The position numbers and the translations under genes are program-made. From Chloroflexota bacterium (GTDB lineage Bacteria; Chloroflexota; Ktedonobacteria; Ktedonobacterales; Ktedonobacteraceae): 6,674 bases of DNA. Where the stretch lies: NCBI GenBank assembly GCA_027316975.1, contig DAHVFL010000273.1, positions 1 to 6,674 of the forward strand. Direction: 5' to 3'. Positions 1 to 4,619 of this stretch are shown here, piece after piece. The notes under the pieces were generated by a model that saw only the letters and a list, made by a program, of their open reading frames with translations, had not been told where the DNA came from and searched no databases. Within the stretch, counting starts at the first letter, position 1. Each line of letters starts with the position of its first letter.

Positions 1-3000
1 GATCTCCTCGCCTCCCAGGCTGAAGGATACCTCATCCTGCTGCACCACCAGTTCCAACGACTCTGCCGGGCTGCATCCCATGCGGTTCGCAATCACGATT
101 TGCACTTCGATTTTGCCCAGTTCGGGCGTGTAACGCTCCTCCATATCCTCCGGCAGGCGCAGCATGACCTGGGGAACCGAGCTTGCATAAATGCCTTCCA
201 GGCGGTCAGCCGTCTTCTTCTGCAGCATTTCAACGATGGGGTACATCTCTTCAACGGAAAGCCGCGTCGGACTTTCCTCAATTTCGCGCAGCAAATCGGC
301 GCAGTACGAGCCGGTCAGGGTGCAAAAACGCTCCTGCTCTTCGAAGACGTTTTCTTTGCCGAGGTCTACCAGCGTTTCCAGTATCTTTTGCAACTGCCGG
401 ATACGCTGCTGATCGAGATCAAAAAGCAGTCGCTCCCCAATATTCTTCACCCGTTCCAGCGTGCGTATGGAGCTTTCGAGCGAGGCAACGGTCAAATCTG
501 ACTCGGAAACCAGGCCAAGCTCAGTAGAAATGGCCCGTGTCTCCTCGAAACGCTTGCGCCGCAAATCGTTCCAGAGCTGCATAAACTCGTCTTGACGGCT
601 CGCGCCCCTGTCGTCCTTCGCACCCCTGTCGTCCTTCGCACCCCTGTCATCCTTCGCGCCCCTGTCGTCCTTCGCGCCTTTGTCATCCTGAGCGTAGCGA
701 AGGATCTCATTGTTTTTCAGATATTGCAACGCGCGCGCCCGCAGGGGCGGCCTGTTATACAGTCGATTGAGGATACGTTGAGCAGCGTAGCGGCTGCGTA
801 TCAACAGGTAGGTAATCTGATCAAACAGGCGGTCTTGATCGCCGAGCAGCCGGAAAGCTTCTTCAAGAATGTCATCAAAGGCCGGTATGTGCGGGGTGAT
901 TGGAACCGTCCCCAGCGTCGAAGACAGGTAGCGCACCAGCGCGTTGACCGCGTCCTGCTCATCGCCGCGATAACCGGAGTCGCGCTCATCGCGGGTGCGA
1001 TTGCGCTCGCCGTCGTACACGGTTAATGCCTCGCAATACCACTCGCGGGCGGCATCCAACGGCTTGTTTTCAATCACACTCGCATCGCCGCGTGAGGCAA
1101 AGCTGCGGCAGAGATATTTATACATCTGGCGCGGGTCGTCCCAATCTTCGATCTCGCTGATAATCCTGGCGGCTGAGAGATAGTATTCCGAGCGTTCGCG
1201 GGGGTTGCGCGTTCCCAGTTGTGTTGCCAGCTCTTCCAGTTTGCGCACGTCGGAGCGATCGAACTTCTTCTGCTGCGCTCGCTCCGGGCGCACCCCCTGA
1301 AACTTGCAGCGCCCCAGGAAAAACTGCGTAAAACCACTGATCTCGCTGGAAAAGCTGGACAGGCGCGTCACGGTCAGAATCTCGTCCAATCGCTCGGATT
1401 GCCCCGTCGCCTTTACCTTCGACACCTCTTTTAGCAGTTCCACCGCTTGAGTATCGGAGGCCACATCCAGTATCTCATTGAGGAGCTGTTCGGCCTCGTC
1501 ATACTTTTGCTGCTTTACCAGGCAGAGCGCCACGTTTTTGCGGGCCGCTTTGCGATCCAACCCCAGCTCCATCACCAGACGGAAATAGCGCTCCGCCTGC
1601 ACATAGTCTTCCTGCTGGAGATAGCAGTTCGCCATCTGCCAGTAAATGTGCGCTGTGCGCTCGCGCGTCGTGGCTCGCGCAAGGCTCTTTTCGAGCAGGC
1701 GCAGCGCCTCGCTATACTGACCCGCCCGCGAGTACACATCAATGAGCAGGTTATCCACCGATTGCTGGTTGCTCATGCGCCGCCTGTTTTGCTCAAGTAA
1801 GGCAATCGCTTCATCGCCGCGCTCCGTGCGCCCCAGCAGCAGAGCCAGTTCCCGAATAGCATTCTCGACCGAATCATGTTCATCGATAGCCTGTCGCAGG
1901 AGCCGCACCGCCTTCTCCGTATCTTTTTCGATCATCAGCGCTCGTTTGCCCTGCGCGAATGGGTTGGAGCCTGTAGGGGCCACCACCACGCGAGCGGTTT
2001 GCGCGAACTCCGTCCATTTCTCCAGGAATCCACGCGCGCCAGCATGGTCGGGGTCGCGTGCCAGCACAGTTCTCAATTGCGTTACCGCTTTGGCGTACTC
2101 ACCCGCGTTGGCGTAGTCGCAGGCCATATCAAAGATGTCATGCACTTTACGATAGAGGGAAAGGCTGACCGCCAGCGACCCTTTCGGACCCTGGGCAATC
2201 TCGAACGTGACGGGAATCTGCTCCGTTGGTTTCAAATTAGGTTCGCTCAAGTTTTCAAGCTGGTCGAGCAGTTCTTCGTCGATGATGGCGCTGCGGTGGA
2301 AAAAGTAGCTTGCCCCGTTCGCGCCAAACAGAAATCCGAAACTGCGGTCGAACTTGTACGTGTAAATGTGTCCAATTAGCTGCTGCGGGTGTGGCGATGA
2401 AACTACTGCCAGCGGCGTAGGTTGAGCAGCAGGCAGGGTTGAAGTGGCAGATGGGTGTACGGGTGCGTTTGAGGGTAGGGCGGTGGGTAGGGCCGTGGGT
2501 AGGGCAGCGAATAGGACGACTGGCTGTTTTTCTCTACTGGCGCCGTTCGACGACGCACCGGGAGGCGCTGCGTACTCCATCCGCAATTCCCGCAAGGCCG
2601 CCTCTTGAGCCGCTTTCATTCTCAGGGCCAACTGCTGGTATTCAGGGCCAACCTGCCCCACCAGCCAGTTGATAGCATCCGGTATGAGATTTTTGGCTGG
2701 CGTGCCATCCATCGCTTGCCGCAAGATGTCCAACGCCACCTCATCCCTTTTACTGGAATGCAGGAGGTAGAGACAGGTATCGAGCAGTAATTGCTCTTCC
2801 GATTCGGAGAAAGTGGGTGGGTCCGACCCGCGCCGCGCCTCGTAAATTTCGCGCAATACTGCGTAGTTGCCGGAGACGCGCAGCAACCCCGCGTACACAT
2901 ACCACACATCCCCATTTTCGGTGAGCGCGTGACGCTGGAAAACCTGCTCAAGCGCGGAACAGGCCAGCGCCTCATCCTTGTTTATCACTGCGAATGCCGC

Positions 3001-3702
3001 CACCATCAGCCAGTCGCGGGCGCTTTGCGAGAGATCAGCCGCGTCCTCCGCGCAATCAAGCGCAGCGGCTATATTGTTGGTCAGGTAGTGGAAGTAGGCC
3101 AGGTGCCGTTTCAAAGATGGGGCGGAAGGTACTTGCTCGATCAGATCTTTGAGAGTGCGAATGATGCCCTGAATTCTGCCATAGCGCGGATCGAGTTCTT
3201 TCACCCGCACAGCATGGTCAAATCTATTCTTAATGCTCACCCAGATGGGAACCGATTCCCTTTCTCCCAATGCCCTCAACTCTTCGGGAGGAGTACGGGC
3301 GTCTGGCGCAACGATATCAACTCTGGCCAGCTGCAATTTGCGCTCAAATTGCCTGGTTACTTCTTCAAGCCGTTCGAGGACTTTTTTTCCCAGCCTGGGC
3401 AAGGGTTGAGCGATTGAAGATATTGCAGCGACATGCAACGTGGAACGTGGCAGCGAATGTATCTCGCTTCCCAGTACCACGTTTTCCTCTACCGGTATCA
3501 TTCCATCAGGAAAATCAAATGCCGCGATTTCATCGAGTACTATGGTAGTAGCGTAGCTGCCATTTCGCTTGAGAACCACAAAATCTTCACCAACGTGATC
3601 GACAACCCCCGACAGCTCTTTTCCGCTTCGCAACAGGAGGAGAACCGCGCTACCTGCTTTGCCCACAAGTTGATCCCACAGTATTTGCGCAAATTTACTC
3701 AT
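1..3702 (-). CDS. Large modular protein: LSm-like + cold-shock-like + TPR, C terminus outside window
   Basis: The frame is open from ATG 3702-3700 to the left edge: 1,234 codons, no stop, 3' end missing. Residues about 15-62 resemble an LSm/Hfq-like barrel (VLLLLRSGKELSGVV, then a hydrophobic strand and VLDEIAAF). A helical region follows, then a Pro/Ala/Thr-rich linker at about 377-443. Residues 444-514 match a cold-shock OB fold: RNP1-like SFGFLF (454-459), RNP2-like YFFHRSAI (466-473), and VTFEIAQGPKG near the end. TPR-like helical pairs cover about 524-760 (for example GEYAKAVTQLRTVLARDPDH). Residues about 787-850 (ISGFTQFFLGRC...RERSEYYLSAARI) look like a conserved module I cannot name. 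A charged repeat linker lies at 1005-1034, helices follow, and a beta-rich segment begins near 1174. The start is supported by AGGTGA seven bases upstream. Known of the families: LSm and cold-shock folds bind RNA or ssDNA, and TPRs bind proteins. Inferred: an RNA-linked scaffold. The overall function is unknown. Confidence 0.9.
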   Translation of the reverse strand, partial: MSKFAQILWDQLVGKAGSAVLLLLRSGKELSGVVDHVGEDFVVLKRNGSYATTIVLDEIAAFDFPDGMIPVEENVVLGSEIHSLPRSTLHVAAISSIAQPLPRLGKKVLERLEEVTRQFERKLQLARVDIVAPDARTPPEELRALGERESVPIWVSIKNRFDHAVRVKELDPRYGRIQGIIRTLKDLIEQVPSAPSLKRHLAYFHYLTNNIAAALDCAEDAADLSQSARDWLMVAAFAVINKDEALACSALEQVFQRHALTENGDVWYVYAGLLRVSGNYAVLREIYEARRGSDPPTFSESEEQLLLDTCLYLLHSSKRDEVALDILRQAMDGTPAKNLIPDAINWLVGQVGPEYQQLALRMKAAQEAALRELRMEYAAPPGASSNGASREKQPVVLFAALPTALPTALPSNAPVHPSATSTLPAAQPTPLAVVSSPHPQQLIGHIYTYKFDRSFGFLFGANGASYFFHRSAIIDEELLDQLENLSEPNLKPTEQIPVTFEIAQGPKGSLAVSLSLYRKVHDIFDMACDYANAGEYAKAVTQLRTVLARDPDHAGARGFLEKWTEFAQTARVVVAPTGSNPFAQGKRALMIEKDTEKAVRLLRQAIDEHDSVENAIRELALLLGRTERGDEAIALLEQNRRRMSNQQSVDNLLIDVYSRAGQYSEALRLLEKSLARATTRERTAHIYWQMANCYLQQEDYVQAERYFRLVMELGLDRKAARKNVALCLVKQQKYDEAEQLLNEILDVASDTQAVELLKEVSKVKATGQSERLDEILTVTRLSSFSSEISGFTQFFLGRCKFQGVRPERAQQKKFDRSDVRKLEELATQLGTRNPRERSEYYLSAARIISEIEDWDDPRQMYKYLCRSFASRGDASVIENKPLDAAREWYCEALTVYDGERNRTRDERDSGYRGDEQDAVNALVRYLSSTLGTVPITPHIPAFDDILEEAFRLLGDQDRLFDQITYLLIRSRYAAQRILNRLYNRPPLRARALQYLKNNEILRYAQDDKGAKDDRGAKDDRGAKDDRGAKDDRGASRQDEFMQLWNDLRRKRFEETRAISTELGLVSESDLTVASLESSIRTLERVKNIGERLLFDLDQQRIRQLQKILETLVDLGKENVFEEQERFCTLTGSYCADLLREIEESPTRLSVEEMYPIVEMLQKKTADRLEGIYASSVPQVMLRLPEDMEERYTPELGKIEVQIVIANRMGCSPAESLELVVQQDEVSFSLGGEEI
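601..690. repeat. Five 18-bp tandem units inside the long gene
   Basis: Units lie at 601-618, 619-636, 637-654, 655-672 and 673-690. The first four differ only by G/A changes at two positions; the fifth is more diverged (CGCGCCTTTGTCATCCTG). Because 18 is a multiple of three, the array is frame-neutral. It encodes repeated KDDRGA (QDDKGA in the fifth unit), residues 1005-1034, a strongly charged and probably disordered linker. The fifth unit runs into the REP-like element at 681-710. Confidence 0.93.
681..710. repeat. REP-like palindromic element, copy 1 (intragenic)
   Basis: A 30-bp element, TGTCATCCTGAG at its left end and CGAAGGATCTCAT at its right end, with stem arms ATCCT (685-689) and AGGAT (701-705). 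This is a dispersed repeat type I recognise from large bacterial genomes. Read in the gene's frame it gives EILRYAQDDK (residues 999-1008), a peptide typical of such insertions. In another minus frame it gives MRSFATLRMT, a familiar spurious-ORF product. Confidence 0.8.
2473..2508. repeat. Three 12-bp G-rich tandem units, possible G-quadruplex
   Basis: Units GGGTAGGGCGGT (2473-2484), GGGTAGGGCCGT (2485-2496) and GGGTAGGGCAGC (2497-2508). Together they give six GGG tracts with loops of two or four bases on the plus strand, which is the template strand of the long gene. In frame they encode AALPTALPTALP (residues 399-410), part of the Pro/Ala/Thr-rich linker before the cold-shock-like domain. 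Confidence 0.85.
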
Positions 3703-3709
3703 CACACAC

Positions 3710-3715
3710 TCACCT
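3710..3715 (-). promoter_or_regulatory. Shine-Dalgarno deciding the start of the long gene
   Basis: AGGTGA on the minus strand is a six-base match to the anti-SD complement, seven bases before ATG 3702. This matters because the frame stays open upstream. A GTG at 3771 would add 23 residues (beginning VPPGTVWYGYKD) but has no SD in front of it. The ATG is therefore the better start, although the extension cannot be excluded. Confidence 0.65.
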
Positions 3716-3790
3716 TCGCCTGCCTTTGTATAAGCATCTTTATAGCCGTACCACACCGTTCCAGGTGGCACGAAGTTCTGAAACTCTACT

Positions 3791-3833
3791 ATTATACAAA
3801 ATGAGCTATACGTATAATAACATACTGTATCAA
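3791..3833 (-). promoter_or_regulatory. Candidate sigma70-type promoter(s) of the long gene
   Basis: Read on the minus strand, TTGATA (3833-3828) is followed after exactly 17 bases by TATAGC (3810-3805), a good -35 with a fair -10. A perfect TATAAT lies further downstream at 3796-3791, but the hexamer 17 bases before it (TATTAT) is a poor -35. Either would give a short leader of roughly 80-95 bases before ATG 3702. This suggests the long gene can be transcribed independently of the DUF402 gene upstream. There is no GC-rich hairpin with a T-tract in the gap, so read-through from upstream is also possible. Confidence 0.5.
3807..3816. promoter_or_regulatory. Perfect palindrome TATACGTATA, possible operator
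   Basis: A 10-bp perfect palindrome in the AT-rich gap between the DUF402 gene and the long gene. It overlaps the candidate -10 hexamer TATAGC and part of the spacer of the promoter called at 3791-3833, where a dimeric repressor would block RNA polymerase. There is no match to a known operator that I can name, and AT-rich promoter DNA produces short palindromes by chance. Confidence 0.3.
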
Positions 3834-3842
3834 AAGTGGAAT

Positions 3843-4400
3843 CTATTTATAACAATCGATCAGGCGAAAATCAGTTGAGCGCAGGGTATGTGGTATCGTA
3901 GCAAACAAGCCCATCGCCAGCCGCGCTGCCTGTGTCAGCGTCTCCAGCGCAAGCAACGCCCCGATGCGCGTCTCTTCACCGTAGCCCAGCGTTTCCGCGA
4001 ACTGGTCAAATTCGGCCTGGGTCAGCACTTCATAGCTCAAATCCGGCTTAATCAAGAGACTCAGATCGAGATCGACGTATACCAGCCGGTCTTGTTCAAA
4101 CAGCGCGGGCTGCATCACAGAAGCGTATGTATGGATCAACGAGCGATCGTCATAAAACGCGCTCAATGTATACCAGCGTTCGGGCCAGTACAGTTGCAAA
4201 CAATCATAGCGCAATGGCCGCGTCCGCGTGGCCCAGTGCATGGGCGTTCCAGCAGGCAGCCAGAGACGCAGGCAATCAGGCGCGACCTGCGCGAGTTCTT
4301 CATCGCTCAGTTGTGTTGCTGCATCTAACCGGTATCCATGCCACGATCCACGATACATGTGGTCATAGCTGCGACTCTCCACTTGAAAATCAGATTGCAT
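3843..4400 (-). CDS. DUF402 family protein (Ntdp/FomD-like nucleotide phosphatase fold)
   Basis: A complete 185-residue protein from ATG 4400-4398 to TAG 3845-3843, preceded by GGAAGGG (4415-4409) at eight bases. The middle follows the DUF402 pattern: RWYTLSAFYDD (75-85), a tyrosine and VMQP (92-98), RLVYVDLDLSLLIKPD (105-120), then VLTQAEFDQ (125-133) and a short helical tail. The length is close to that of Ntdp-type proteins of Gram-positive bacteria (about 180 residues). Family knowledge: characterised members hydrolyse nucleoside tri-/diphosphates, and FomD hydrolyses a cytidylyl intermediate in fosfomycin synthesis, using acidic metal ligands. D110 and D112 are present, but the usual LDxDE-type motif reads LTQAE here, so one expected Asp is replaced (T127). 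Activity may be altered or lost. It is co-directional with the long gene 140 bp downstream and divergent from the cyclase gene. The fold call is fairly sure; the substrate is unknown. Confidence 0.78.
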   Translation of the reverse strand: MQSDFQVESRSYDHMYRGSWHGYRLDAATQLSDEELAQVAPDCLRLWLPAGTPMHWATRTRPLRYDCLQLYWPERWYTLSAFYDDRSLIHTYASVMQPALFEQDRLVYVDLDLSLLIKPDLSYEVLTQAEFDQFAETLGYGEETRIGALLALETLTQAARLAMGLFATIPHTLRSTDFRLIDCYK

Positions 4401-4424
4401 AGTGAATTCCCTTCCTCACGCACT

Positions 4425-4453
4425 ATAGTACGCAAATTCGTTGCTATCGTCAA
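4425..4453 (-). promoter_or_regulatory. Promoter of the DUF402 gene
   Basis: On the minus strand, TTGACG (4453-4448) is separated by exactly 17 bases from TACTAT (4430-4425). The -10 lies 24 bases before the ATG at 4400, which gives a short leader containing the GGAAGGG ribosome binding site. The -35 matches the sigma70 consensus at five of six bases and the -10 at four of six. Confidence 0.55.
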
Positions 4454-4516
4454 GCATAAACACCATTTGGCTCTTCTCCATAAAGCATTACGTCATTCTG
4501 CGCCGAAATCGCGCAT

Positions 4517-4533
4517 ACAAATTGTTGTACAAT
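4517..4533 (+). promoter_or_regulatory. Overlapping palindromes at a candidate cyclase -10
   Basis: ACAAATTGT (4517-4525, odd-length inverted repeat) shares its last base with the perfect palindrome TTGTACAA (4525-4532). TACAAT (4528-4533) is a five-of-six match to a -10 facing the cyclase gene, but I find no convincing -35 at 16-18 bases upstream. A weak promoter that needs an activator, or is controlled by a dimeric regulator, would fit. The site is 33 to 87 bases before the three candidate start codons. Confidence 0.3.
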
Positions 4534-4619
4534 ATCAGAGCGGCCGCGAGGGTCGCCCTGGCTACATGTGCCATGACTACCTGCAAATGCGAACAGACGA
4601 AGCGAAAGATCTGAAAACT

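Larger units (their letters stand above)
4401..4619. other. Divergent intergenic region between DUF402 and cyclase genes
   Basis: A 219-bp gap between oppositely oriented genes. The left part holds the DUF402 ribosome binding site and promoter. The middle (about 4501-4535) holds overlapping palindromes and a TACAAT hexamer facing the cyclase gene. The right part (about 4566-4619) stays open in the cyclase frame and may be coding if an upstream ATG is used. I see no RNA gene and no rho-independent terminator here. Confidence 0.6.

Noticed and set aside
601..690. CRISPR array
   Set aside because: The 18-bp units are directly adjacent with no unique spacers, and they are read through in frame by a gene.
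492..710. A 72-codon minus ORF beginning MRSFATLRMT with repeated RRTTGVRR
   Set aside because: It is an out-of-frame reading of the REP-like element and 18-bp array within the long gene; MRSF-LRMT peptides are a known artefact of this repeat type.
100..3804. Many plus-strand ORFs of 60-208 codons opposite the long gene (for example 592-1026, 1876-2379, 2791-3417)
   Set aside because: They are antisense shadows of one intact minus-strand frame with recognisable domains. Their translations show no domain and they have no credible ribosome sites.
3703..3842. Rho-independent terminator after the DUF402 gene
   Set aside because: The gap has AT-rich palindromes but no GC-rich stem followed by a T-run in the minus direction.
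3888..4402. Plus-strand ORFs at 3888-4328 and 4127-4402
   Set aside because: Antisense to the DUF402 gene, which has a good promoter, ribosome site and family motifs.
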